Of a stretch of 64,000 nucleotides of DNA, positions 24,627 through 35,476 are shown one piece after another (the stretch's first letter is position 1; each line of letters begins with the position of its first letter). Origin of the DNA: Utricularia gibba (lineage: Eukaryota; Streptophyta; Magnoliopsida; Lamiales; Lentibulariaceae); NCBI GenBank assembly GCA_002189035.1, contig CM007991.1, forward strand, positions 3,968,001-4,032,000. The letters run 5' to 3'. The notes beneath the pieces were generated by a model. That model was given only the letters and a program-made list of their open reading frames with translations. It was not told the DNA's origin and did no database searches. The position numbers and the translations under genes are program-made.

Positions 24627-25024
24627 TGTGACATCTAATGTAGTTTTTTTTAATTTAATCAGCCTACTTGGTTTGATAAAGATTGGGGAATCACATTAGA
24701 AGTTGGATCCTTGGAAATCTCTCTGCATCAGCACTTCTTGCTTAAGCTCGTGTTTTTCAGCTCAAAGTTTAAATCTTGATGAAGAAATAAAAAATGGAAT
24801 GAATAGAGACAATATTTTGCAACTAGGCATTAGATTGAGCAAAGAGTCACATACTTTTAAAGTTTAAACACAAATGCAAATGGGCTTAGGCACATAAGCT
24901 CTTATATATTCCCAAATACTAAAATATTAAATAAATTTTTTCAACTCAAAATATCATCAATTTTTTCTTACACTCATTTCCTTATTTCATTAATTAATGA
25001 TCAATTTCAAATTTACCTCCAACA
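24627..25024 (-). mobile_element. Copia-type 3' LTR remnant
   Basis: Read on the minus strand, a polypurine tract GAGGGGGAAG lies immediately before TGTTGGAGG (LTR start at 25024), the usual polypurine-LTR junction. The LTR contains TATATAAGAGC, a TATA-like core. The distal end is less certain; a CA end (GATGTCACA) at 24627 would give about 398 bp. No matching 5' LTR is seen in the window, so the element is truncated. Confidence 0.6.
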
Positions 25025-26400
25025 CTTCCCCCTCAAATCATGCATGGTGAGCTTCTGGAAGATCTCAACATCAATCATCATATCATTGTGATTTACTTGA
25101 ATCAAATTTTTTTTAGAAGACTTCATAAGTAAATCAGTTAACTGCTTTTTGAGTTCAACATAAACCACATCGATTTCTATGTTTTTTGAGATATTCTTTC
25201 AAGTATATTGAAATTAGTTTTCATGTGCTTTGGCTTGTTGAAAATGCATATATTCATTTGGTATGGAAATAACTAACCTTGTCTTCATCTTATTTTCATA
25301 AGTTCTTGAGCAACCAACACATTTTAAAAATAAATCACTTTGCACATATCAAGCTCAAGTAACTTGTTTCAATTCATTCAAAACTTTTTTAATCTATTAC
25401 AATTATTTTCTCTTCTAATTATCCTAAATATAGAAGATTGTACAGTATACATTTCTTCTTCTTTTAGTGTATCATTCAAGATTGTTATATTGACATCGAG
25501 TTGATATCGATTTAAAAATTGCAATCGACTATATTACTTTAATTATCTCAATCTTAGTAACATGTGTGAATATCTCATAATAATTTATATCTTTGGTTTC
25601 AGAATATCCTTTTGTTACTCATCTTCTTTTACATTTGTTGAAAGAATCATTACCTATCAATAGAGCCATTTGGATCTCATTGTTGTTGATTTTTTAGTTG
25701 TTGATCATTTGACTAACTCTTGGATTTGATTTTCTTTACATTCATCATCATTGGAATTAGAATTATCTTACAAGAGAGCATTATTTTTAATGTCTTGTCA
25801 TCATCAATCTTAGAATTTCAATTTGTCATAGTATCAGTATTTACATTCTCCTTTTTTTGTTTGCCTTCTTCATTCACCTTTGGTACATGATCTTGATAAA
25901 GATTATAACAATTTTTATCATTCAATAAGCTGCAATTCTTATTTTCATCAAAAGTAATATATGTACTAATAATAATTTTAGTTTTTCATAAATATAGATA
26001 AGTGTCTTTTGAATTTTTCATTAAGTTTTGTTCTTTTTTCTACAATTATATGAACAAAGTTTATTGTCTAAAGACCTTGAATTGCTCCCTATCTTTTGTA
26101 GCCATACCAAAGTTTATGAGAAGTTTTACTTAACTTGATAGGCAACATATTTAAAAGATATATAGTTCATATAGGATTTTAGATTTATGGTAATTTTTTC
26201 TGTTGTCTACCCAAAGGAGTATTTTGATCGATTATATCCTGAGAGGTTGTAATACTCTTACTTTTTATTAAGGTGAAGTTTCTATGTTGATGACATTTTT
26301 CTATATTAACATTTGCTATAGTTCTCTATTATTAAAAACATATAAATGCTATGGCTTTCATAGTTGATCAAGCTCACACCAATTGATTCCTCGTTTATTC
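25025..26400 (-). pseudogene. Decayed Copia retrotransposon pol (integrase end and reverse transcriptase)
   Basis: Minus-strand frames, broken by many stops, match landmarks of Ty1/copia pol. Around 26080-26140, KTSHKLWYGYK resembles the KTPYEAWYGRKP motif of the integrase region, followed by VHIIVEKRTKLNEKF (cf. YAHVPKQKRTKLDDK) and STYITFDEN (cf. SRDVTFDEN). About 25510-25640 reads VTKGYSETKDINYYEIFTHV, matching VAKGYSQxxGIDYxETFSPV of the reverse transcriptase. The order pol then polypurine tract then LTR is correct for a minus-strand element. It is dead. Confidence 0.7.
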
Positions 26401-26700
26401 TTGATTTTTCGAAAGAAGTAGATTTTGATTTGCTATAATCTTTTAAACACTAGTTTGGGAAGCTAGAACATAGAAATGTTTTTTTCAAGTAAACTTCCAT
26501 TCATTCAAAAAGAGACTGCACACTACAGATTTTAGTTACAGCCACCAACTAAGAAGGGCTTACATAGCCATAAGAAAATTGGGATTTTTTTCTGTTGCAT
26601 TCTTCCTTGTAACCATGTTAATGCCATCAATTATACATCTCTCAGATTTACCCCTTATAGTCAGGGATTCCCATCTTGATTATTTCAAAATATGTTATGA
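26401..26700. other. Unassigned TE-flanking DNA
   Basis: It lies between the Copia and LINE remnants. No gene or clear repeat boundary visible. Confidence 0.35.
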
Positions 26701-27180
26701 TTTCTAATCTTACATTATAGGCAAAGAGTAGAATCGATCACTACCTTCCAAACACTCCTTAAACCTGTAGAATGACATGGATTTGAGATATTTGAATACC
26801 AACTAGAAATTTTCCAGTTTTGGAATTGCATTATAGCTAATTATATATATCAATCCATAAACTTTGACCACCTCCACATTGGAACCTGATATGGAATTCA
26901 GTTTCCCCCTACCTGTGGCATTTACTACACATAACATCACCCATTTCTACATTTTTCGCCATCAAGTTAACTCTCATTGATAACCAGGCTTGGACAAATA
27001 GTCATAGAAGAATCCTCACCTTAAGGGGACATGTGCTCCATTCCTTATCAAAGAAAGATGTGAGAGAGGAAGATGTGTGTTCTCCTGGAGATCTAAGAAG
27101 TTTCTTGATATTTTGTGTTGTACACTCTTCACTAAAGTGGATGAACCTTGCTCCAACTCAATGGCCCTCTAATAGCAAAG
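26700..27180 (-). pseudogene. LINE-type zf-RVT (reverse-transcriptase zinc-binding) remnant
   Basis: The minus strand around 26850-27000 reads LFVQAWLSMRVNLMAKN, then VEMGDVMCSKCHR, a stop, then GETEFHIRFQC and SLWIDI. This follows the zf-RVT pattern at the C-terminus of plant LINE (non-LTR) polymerases, with a CxxC then HxxxxC arrangement and the trailing W. Stops interrupt the frame, so it is a fossil. Its boundaries are not visible. Confidence 0.55.
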
Positions 27181-28451
27181 AGTTATACCTAGAACATAGA
27201 TAGTGGAAATGCACCCAATATCAGTGTTCCCTTATAGTTATCTGTTTATGAAATTTATCCTCTATTGGTTTTAAGTTTTGAATAATAGATGTGTCTGCTC
27301 GCAACGTGTTTAATAAGAGTCATATGTATTCTCAACCTCAAGTCAAAAAAAAGATGGATATGTTATTATAACATAGTGAGATATGTAAAACAAAAAAACT
27401 GCACATCTTTGGAGATAAAAATACTGGTTACTATTACAAAATACTAAAGAGATAAAGAACTATGAGAACAATTAGGAACTTCCACGTAAATGGATGTATG
27501 AACCATGTAAAATAAAGGGATAAACATGAGAACATTTTAAAAAGAATTCTATGTTGTCCCAAATATAAGTGGTTAGTATATGAATTTTACAAATATAGAT
27601 AAACACATTACTAATGTAGTTACCATCTTTTACATGAACTGACATTAAAAGAATTGAAAAAATCCATATGAAACTCTAATGATGATAAATGTTCTAAGAT
27701 TTCCTATGAAATTTGTCAAAGACTAGTTTCTGAACTCTAACACACATGGACACAGGACAAAACTAGTTTCTGGAAGCTGCACTTCTCTTAACGAGCGCCA
27801 TTAAGATGACAGCTGCGGCTTGTGTTTATTTTATTGCTTGTTTTCTGTGAACTTATTTTACTGTTTTATAGTTGCAGTGAATGGTTCTGGAAGGTGAAAC
27901 CCCGGTTGCTCCTCCCCTCAATGAAATGAATTTGAGTTGACCGATGCGTTGTGTTGTTTGTATTTTTAATCTTTTTTTTTTTTACAGTTGTAAAATCTTC
28001 GGATTCCACGCCCAGCCACCTACTGATCTGAGGATTCACTGCAGTATTCACATGAAAAGCTGCAGTGCGACCCAGAGAATTTAACACTCCCTTCCCCTCC
28101 CCTCGCTTCTGGTTAAAATAAAAAGGAACTGTGGAATGCTTCTTCTTGTGGCGAGCACCAGTGGGGGCGTCTCTTCTGCTCTGCCTCCACAGCTTTACAT
28201 TTACTGACTTGACAGCACCATTAAAGAAGAAATCGATACTAAACTCCCACGACCACGTGCCGCATAAACTCTGCTGCTTGCATGGAAAATATTACCCTAA
28301 AGACAAGGAATACAAGAAACCAGTTTTAGTTACTTGTATGGCCTTCACCCTACACTGTGATCCTTTGTGTTTCTAAAGAAACTTCGGTCTTTCTCCACCT
28401 GACTCCCTCCATTCGTCTGGTTTTGAAGGAGAAGAAGAGAGGATCCCTTTC
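27181..28451. other. Intergenic DNA and upstream region of the SOFL gene
   Basis: AT-rich to about 27750; from there composition rises and 28090..28451 reads as core promoter and 5' leader of the SOFL gene. No other gene recognised. Confidence 0.4.
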
Positions 28452-28784
28452 ATGGATGCTTCAAAGATCCTTCAGGATGTTGAGGAATGCAGCAGCAATG
28501 AATCGGGGTGGACGATGTACATTGCTTCACCATACCATGATGATGATGAGGATGATGCCATTGTTCTGGATGATGATGCAGATGGAGGTGAAGAGGAGTT
28601 CTGTGGACAAATAGAGGATGAGGAGAGTGATGATTCAATGGCTTCCGATGCGTCTTCTGGTCCAAGTTATCAGCAGCTGCATTATGGGGCTTTGAACAAG
28701 TGTCAGAAAAAACAGAAGCATGCTGTAGCTGAGGTTGAGGAAGAAGAAGAAGAAGAAGAAGAAGAAGAAGAAGGCAAGAAATGA
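28452..28784 (+). CDS. SOB FIVE-LIKE (SOFL) protein
   Basis: A single-exon gene of 110 residues. Both family motifs are present: [16 protein letters not shown] (residues 12-27; the SSxESGWTxY motif) and [14 protein letters not shown] (about 60-73). Between them is an acidic low-complexity stretch, and near the C-terminus about 12 consecutive Glu residues encoded by a GAA repeat. SOFL proteins are small plant nuclear or cytosolic proteins of unknown biochemistry that alter cytokinin levels and responses when overexpressed in Arabidopsis. The start codon directly precedes the first motif. Length is at the short end of the family. Confidence 0.9.
   Translation: MDASKILQDVEECSSNESGWTMYIASPYHDDDEDDAIVLDDDADGGEEEFCGQIEDEESDDSMASDASSGPSYQQLHYGALNKCQKKQKHAVAEVEEEEEEEEEEEEGKK
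28738..28773 (+). repeat. GAA microsatellite coding for poly-Glu
   Basis: About twelve near-uninterrupted GAA/GAG triplets lie in the SOFL coding region, so length changes would alter the acidic tail without shifting frame. Confidence 0.85.
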
Positions 28785-29149
28785 TCTGGAATCTGATCAT
28801 GCTTTACCTACTTTTGGGGTGCTGCTTTTTTAACTTCTCGTTGAAATTTTGGTTTGTTCATAGTCTTCTCCAGTTCAATTAATCCCTTTTGCAGCAGATG
28901 CACACTTGGACCTTTCTATGAACTCCCCTCCATTGCTCTTAGCAGTTAGCACACACATTCAGACAAAAAATGCAGAGACTGTGAAACCCATCAAGATCCT
29001 TGAGATCACTTGGCAGCAGAATATGAAAGAAACCATCCAAATCCATAAACAAGTTGATTTTTCATTGGATTTCTAAGAGACCGTACAGTACAGTGCCTGA
29101 TTCAAAGAACATTCATAAGACAAAACACTAACTGGGCCTCCAGGAACAA

Positions 29150-29235
29150 TGAAAACTTGGATGAGTTGGCCCAGTTTAATTTGGGCCAATATGACCCATT
29201 TGTAAAGTGGATCTTATCTGGGCTGCGGTGAGCTT
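29150..29235 (+). promoter_or_regulatory. Cluster of site II-like TGGGCC/GGCCCA motifs
   Basis: Several motifs lie close together: CTGGGCCTCC, TTGGCCCAGT, TTTGGGCCAAT, and CTGGGCTGCGG. TGGGCY site II elements typify promoters of organelle-related and translation genes, including PPR genes. They sit about 190 bp upstream of the first codon of the broken PPR gene. Confidence 0.6.
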
Positions 29236-29423
29236 TCACCATCTCTGATGTGCTCCTTCCGCCGCTTCAGAGTCGACGGAAGAACCGACTGGCTTAATTC
29301 AGGATGTGTAGCCGCTGGAGGGATATCCATTAACAGACGCGAACCCTGAGGTGGTATAGTTCTAAGGGCAAGAATCTCGAAATGGGGCACTGGATTTTGA
29401 TCCTTTTCGCCGGACCTTCTCGT

Positions 29424-29640
29424 ATGATGAAGGGAATTACGGCAGCGTTTTCTACTCCGTTACGCCTGAAGTTAGCCAGGGGACTCCATGGTAACGTTAT
29501 CGGAGCACTGAAAAGTTCAGAGAGGTTCCTACTGAACAATTTTATCAGCGCATGATGTAAGTTGCAAGACATCGGGCATGCGCGTAAAGTGTTCGACGGA
29601 ATTTCCAAAAGGAATGCCTTCGTGTGTAATATTTAACCTG
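29424..29640 (+). pseudogene. Broken PPR (pentatricopeptide repeat) gene, 5' fragment
   Basis: From an ATG at 29424 the frame reads a short basic, transit-peptide-like leader (TPLRLKLARGLHGNVI), then FLLNNFISA, a TGA stop at about 29553, then CKLQDIGHARKVFDGISKRN and AFVCN. This matches the PLS-type PPR pattern LxNxFISAYxKxGDIxxARKVFDxIxxRNxxxWN, with stop in place of Tyr and Cys in place of Trp. The frame decays after about 29640. An organelle-RNA-binding PPR gene that has lost function is the best reading; stop read-through is very unlikely. Confidence 0.7.
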
Positions 29641-30000
29641 GTTCCTAAGACAAATGAGGTACTTGGAGCTTGGTTATCTCGGTTGTAAATGAGGGAAATA
29701 CATCTACTTTTTGCAAATGGGTTTGGAGAAACACACCGGACCCGAGCGAAATGGCTGTAAAAGCTAAACTTTTTCTGTAGGATCACCCAGTGACAGAGTC
29801 TATGCGTTACCATTGTTGAGTGGTATTAAAGACATGAACAGAGTCAAGCCTATCATGGTGAGGGCAAAAGACTGACTCCAGGTAACTTTTTTTTTTTTGA
29901 ATAAAATCCATTAACATTTGGAAGAATTCCGCAAGTTGATACTTTTTCAGTATTTATATACAGATCCTCCTGCGGTAGAAGTTCAACCAAGGTTTGAGCT
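29641..30000. other. Region between PPR remnant and U-box gene
   Basis: The left part may be further PPR debris. About 29900-30000 is probably 3' UTR of the minus-strand U-box gene. No intact frame. Confidence 0.35.
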
Positions 30001-33000
30001 TCAAATGTCACAAAATGTAGTACAGTACATCAGAATATTTTCTGCAATTTTCCTGGTGGCATTATCTCCATGAGTATATGCCCTGGTCACCGTGGAAGGG
30101 AATAACCCGTTTTCTAATATTTCCAAAACAGATTCATTCTTGCCGTACATCAAGAACCTTTCTATCACCCAAAATGCCTTCTGCTGCAGTGCCTTTTCTT
30201 CATGCTTGTTTACTGAATTCAGAACGTGTTGGATAACACCATTTTCAGACAGCAACTTCACACTTTTTTGCACATTGACCTTATCATCCAACAATGTGGA
30301 TAGAGCTGATAAAACAGACTGAATTACCTCCACATTTTCATGGTCCAGACACGCCACTAGCCTGTTCATGGCATCTGCCTGTAGCAAGCAGAATGTGCCT
30401 GGCGTAGAGCAGATCCCTCCATGTATGGGGCAGAATGGAATAGCCTTATCCTTCGATATTTTTATTCTTATGCTTTTTCCGTGGCATTCAAGCTTCAGGA
30501 ATTTCGTTTTCTTTGTCGGTAGGGGCCTTGATAGTCTGATAGACTGCTTCGACAAATTCTCTAGGCCCCTGGCAGCTGACTTAAGAACTTCATCAGAGGA
30601 GGACTTGGTTATCATATCTGTTAGAATTGCAGTGAAGTTGTAGATTCTTGCTGTCCGAAATATTTCATAGTCATACAATGTTGCCGTCAGTCTGACAAGA
30701 ATGCCCACAAGTCCTTCAAAGTACACACTAGCCTGTTGACTTGATCTTGTCCCTGTTTCCTGAATCTTACGAATAATTCTCATGACGGTTAAAATGGTGC
30801 TGCTGCTTACCAAAGCCTGGTTAAGTTTCAAGTTCTGATGCGGAAGCTTTACCAAGAAATTTGCACATAATGCTTGCTTCTCTGTGATTTGAGTAACGTC
30901 TTGTGGATCTTGGATCAGATTTTCAGGCATTCCATTGGTTTTGCAGAGCCTATCTGATAATACATGTCCAATGAAGGCAGATAATGCAATCAACAGCTTC
31001 GTGGATGCAATCCCAAGCTCCTCATTCGGACTGGTTGTCAGCGCAATCAAATGATAACTAGATTCTGCCTCCTCCATTACAGAAACAATAATGCTTGAAG
31101 CTTTGGGGGAAGTCATCAAGCAAAGTAGGATTCGGATGAGGTTCAGGTTCAACTTATCAGGGTTGGACCCCTTGATTCCGTGAATGATGTCAAATATAAT
31201 GTATTCTGAGGCCATCTTGTGACCATGGCTGGTGGCTTGGAAATCGTCCACATCCAGCCCTGACTCTAGTATATTTGCTAGTATTGCTGCTGCCTCAAAT
31301 TTCATTGTCACTGGGTGGTGATTAGCCTTCCGGGGTAACATTTCCTCAACCATAATTTCTAGTATTCCAGCCTGGGCGAGAATCTTGGCATTGTGATGGT
31401 GATAAGACATCTGTTTCAATGCTCTCAAGGCTGCATTTTTGCTGACAGAATTTCCTGTCTGCATCATGTCAATCAGAGCTTGAGAAGCCCTCTCTGCCAC
31501 TTTGATCATGCTTTCAGGGTCAGGAACAATTTCCCCTAGATAACTTGCCATCTTCATTTTAACCTCTTCACCATCTGTTCAAATTGGAATTATCAAGTGC
31601 TTGCATTGAATGGGTGGTTATAAAACAAAACATCTTCATTTTCCTCACAGGAAGAAGAAATTGATGTTTGGAAGAACATAATTTTCTCAACGCACCTTCA
31701 ACCAAGTGAGTCAACAATGGATCCCAGAAGCCATTTTCAGCCATAATCTTTATGTTTTCTGGAAGCCTTTCCAAGCTCTTTAATATTCCATAAGCTGCCT
31801 CTGATGCAAAAGCATCTACGCATCGATTGCATTTCACAGAGATCAGCATCTGGATACCTCCAGGTATTGTTGTAATCTTGTTACAGAAAACTTGGCTTCT
31901 TGAGAGTTCGAGAAGAAGTAGCAAACATGTGTGCTTAACCTCTTTATCATTACTTGACAGCATCTTCAGACTAGTTGAAATATCAATTGTTTTAGATATG
32001 ATTTCCTGTTAAAAGCGATAGTGTAAGATTAAAGAATAAAGGCAAATACTATTCAACAAGGTGGAGCGAAATGAGAAATCAATCACCTGTCTCTCTTCAT
32101 CATCCTCAGCCAGTGTTCTCAGAAGCTCCAGAGTTGCAAATCTTATTCTTCTGCTGCTATGTTCCAGAAATTTTCCAAGCAGATAAATTATTCCAATGTT
32201 ATGAACCTTTTCCTTGATGTGTTTCTTACTTCCAAAGATATTTTGAAGATCTTCTAGTGCTTCAAGTACCATATTGTCTGTGCTTGCCAGAGACAGGGCT
32301 GCTCGGTCCACCTTGATTCTTGCCATTTCATTCCTTGCCCTCCACTCATCAATCGTTGCCTTCAGAGCTACGTTGGACCTCAGCATTTTACTCGTAAGCT
32401 TCTTTCCTGATTGCGGGCAAATAGTCTCTAGATCCTGATTCTTCTCAAACCATTCAGTAATACCTTCCCTATCATAAGTCACCCCGCTTTCTATAGTCAC
32501 CGGATCATTCATAATCCTTTTTGACAGAGGACATAAAAATGTGTCATATGCAGGCTCCATATGGTGAGTCAATTGTGGCGTTTGAATCCGAAATCGTTTA
32601 TCAGGTGTGCTCAATACTTCATTGTTGTGAGATGTGCGATGGTTCATCGGAGTGCGATCGACATTTCCAGGGTATGAGTTGCTCACCATCGACGGCTTGC
32701 GACATCGATCTTGCAACTTCTCATAAACAGCTTCGGCTCCCTTGGATGCATACGGATCTCCACATGCCGAATTTGGGACAAGAGCTAGGTATTTCCCAAT
32801 GCTTTTCATGACACCCTCAATTCGCCGGATTGCACTCTTGACTTGAGAGAAGATTGTAACTGTGGTGCGATCCTCTCTAATCTCAGGCTGAATCCTCTCG
32901 GAGAGTCAAGTTCTCGATGCAGAGACTTTACAACATCAATGGACGTTAAAGCAGCGTGCGCTATTTCATTCAGTGCCTCTTTCTCTACCTGTATCCACGC

Positions 33001-33054
33001 CGATGCTTTCACAACTGCTGATATTGCTTCTTCCAACATGGAGGACTTGACCAT
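30001..33054 (-). CDS. U-box/ARM-repeat E3 ubiquitin ligase (PUB42-44-like)
   Basis: A plant U-box protein expected to ubiquitinate substrates through an E2. From Met at 32809 three exons (32087-32809, 31696-32005, 30001-31574) give an intact 868-residue frame. The U-box spans about residues 87-165 (YDTFLCPLSKRIMNDPVTIE, then CPQSGKKL), followed by many armadillo-type helical repeats to the end. It is nearest to the PUB42/43/44 (SAUL1) group. A further open frame from Met 33054 reads a helical N-terminal domain (LEEAISAVVKASAWIQVEKE through LERIAPQLQSSL) in another phase. The two frames meet at about 32835-32860, where VKSAIRRIEGVMKSIGKYLA continues the likely homology in the downstream frame; one missing base would explain it. 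So either the N-terminus is truncated by a frameshift, translation starts at 32809, or the base call is wrong. Confidence 0.88.
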
Positions 33055-33420
33055 AGGAAAGCCATGAATTCTTCCTCTGTCAGGAGAACTGCAAAGGAGT
33101 GAGTAACTTGTCTCAGCAGTGCAACATGAGGATGATCTGAAGACACTAAGCTGGAGCTGCGCTTACCTCCGGCCCCTTTGAGCTTCCGCCGGACATCCTC
33201 TGAGCATTCCGGAGATGTGAGCTGTTCCTCTTAAAGTATTGTGATTGTATTGAACAGGTCATCGAATTCAGCATCCACAACCTTTTGAAACATCGTTTTC
33301 ATGCTGAGGATGGACGGACTCGGTCTTGGTCTCGGTCCCGGTCCCGGTCACCCTCCATCTAGCGCGTGCAGTCACTTGTTTTTCCGTCGTCTGTATTTCA
33401 ATTTAACAATATATAGATCC
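33055..33420. promoter_or_regulatory. Upstream region of the U-box gene, with GGTCYC hexamer repeat
   Basis: 5' flank of the minus-strand U-box gene, balanced in composition. It contains about five tandem copies of a CGGTCY/TGGTCT hexamer at 33320-33350. No coding exon assigned. Confidence 0.45.
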
Positions 33421-35476
33421 CGTTTGTTGTCATATTTTAATTTATAATATATTCAAATTATTTATGTTTGAATAAATGTATATGAAATTATAATTAAAAT
33501 TATATTTTACAAATATATATTTAAAAAATCATTATATTCATTATCATATCCAGATTTTTGCTATATCCACGCTATGTCAACATGTATGATTTAGAAATCC
33601 GGTTATCTTATGATATTCATGTGAGGAAATTAATCATCTTTAGTGTAATTTTTTTATTTTAATGTGCAAAACAAAAAGAACATGTGATTAAATTTGTAAA
33701 TGAGTGTAGCAATTTTTATTTCTCTTTTTTTTTAACACGATCTAATATAAATATAGTATTTTGATTAAATATTGTTGATCAATTATACCATTTAGTTAAA
33801 TAATAGTGATTGTTAACGTCAATGTTCCGACACTCCCTGAAGAACGCTCCAAAGCCGGAAGTATTATACTGTCAATGTCATTAAAAAACCACATCAGCAC
33901 TAGAATGAGTATACGCAAATTTTAATCGTAGAATTGACCGTGACCATGGTTGACAAGGTCTACGTATTATTAAATTATAGAGCCGGTATGGAGCCGGTTC
34001 TCCTCCAAAGAATGGGGCCTACCGCTAGAAGCTTTCATTTCTTTAACATATATATATATTATATAACTACTATGTCAAACTGTATTTAAAACGGGATTGG
34101 AATGAAATCGGCACGATTCACAAATTGGGTTTGACCGGTCAAACTTGAATTAATACAAATTATTATAATTTTTTTAAACAATATATATATATTTAATATT
34201 ATTAAATTATTAATGATCAAAGTCAAATATTAATAAGATAATGAATATATTTAATTTTTGAGAATACATATATTATGTAAATAAAAATAAAAATACTGAA
34301 ATTTTCATTTAACATTAAAAAATCATAATAAGGATAATTTATACATTGAAACTTTTTTATATATACAAAGATAGAATAAAACTCATTATTTAAAATAAAA
34401 TTTAATTGTTTTCAATTCCAATAAATGACACCATGATCAAATCCAAATAGTTTTTAAAAGAAACTTTTGAATAAAATAAAAGAATATATCACTTTTAAAT
34501 TTTCAAAAATTAAAATTTGAAATTAAAAAAAATTATATTAAATACCAATAATTAGACATCCAATTAACCAATGAATTGTTGAAAACCGGTTAACAGGTTC
34601 AACTTGCCTGTTCAACTCACCAGTTAATCGATGGAGTTGAACACATAGATTAAGTTTGGAAAAACCGCATCACAATTGATTTGGAAACAATTGAAAATTC
34701 TAATAAAATGAGAATTGATATATATTTGTAATTGTTTTTTTTAGAATGAAGTTTATTTGAAATATAAAAATTAGAATTGATTTTAATAGGTAAATGACAT
34801 ATTTATCTATATTATTAATAATTATATTTTATAAATTTATAATTTAAAAATATTTTTTACATATCATTTGTATTTTAAAAATATTATATAATTTTTAAAT
34901 GGTAATTTACATATTTAGGTTAATTTAAATATGTATCCTATCAATATTTATATTAAATTATAATTTTAAAATTAAGTTAGTTAAATTATTTATAATATTA
35001 TTAATTATAATTATTTATAAGTATATATTTTTAATTTTAATTTTAAAATTAATTTTCAAAAATCAATTCTCATGAAAAAAACTATTATTTCATAATTCTC
35101 ATAAAAGTGAAATGATTATAAAAAATTAATTTTCAAAAAATAGAATTTGATATCATTTAAAAGATAGAATCAATTCTATTTAGAATCAATTAGAATAGAA
35201 TTGATTCTTGGGACTTACAAACGTTGCTGTAGTGTCAAACTACTTGATTTCCATAGGGAGAATTTCGGGTCAATCGGTTCGGGTCAACAGCTAGTCGAGA
35301 ACCAGAATCCGATTTTCGTATTGGTGAGGCTCGAAAATAAATGGGCTTTATGAAGCCCAAAAACTGATGGTGACGTATGGTGTAGATAAACAATAAATCC
35401 CTACACCGCTGATGAAACTTGAAAGACGAGCGAGCGCCGGATGTTCCATTCGCCGGCACTCCGGAGAGTTTCGCAC
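33421..35476. other. AT-rich intergenic DNA with repeat fragments
   Basis: Strongly AT-rich with no gene. 34741..34915 resembles 38798..38950. CCGGTTAACAGGTTCAAC-type phrases near 34590 look like repeat DNA. The segment after 35230 is GC-richer and forms the promoter of the TRAX gene, with TGGGCTT and AAGCCCAA at about 35342-35362. Confidence 0.45.
34741..34915. repeat. AT-rich dispersed repeat, partner of 38798..38950
   Basis: It shares in order AATTGATTTTAATA, then ATTTATC/ATTTATTC, TATTAATAATTATATTTTATA, and ATATCATTTRTATT with 38798..38950. Low-complexity composition weakens the call, but the ordered landmarks argue for common origin. Confidence 0.5.

Noticed and set aside
28450-28800. 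116-codon minus-strand frame opposite the SOFL gene (His- and Leu-rich)
   Set aside because: It is the antisense shadow of acidic GAA/GAT repeats in the SOFL coding region.
33418-33480. Possible MITE start (ATCCCGTTTGTTGTCAT)
   Set aside because: No matching inverted end or target duplication could be found downstream.
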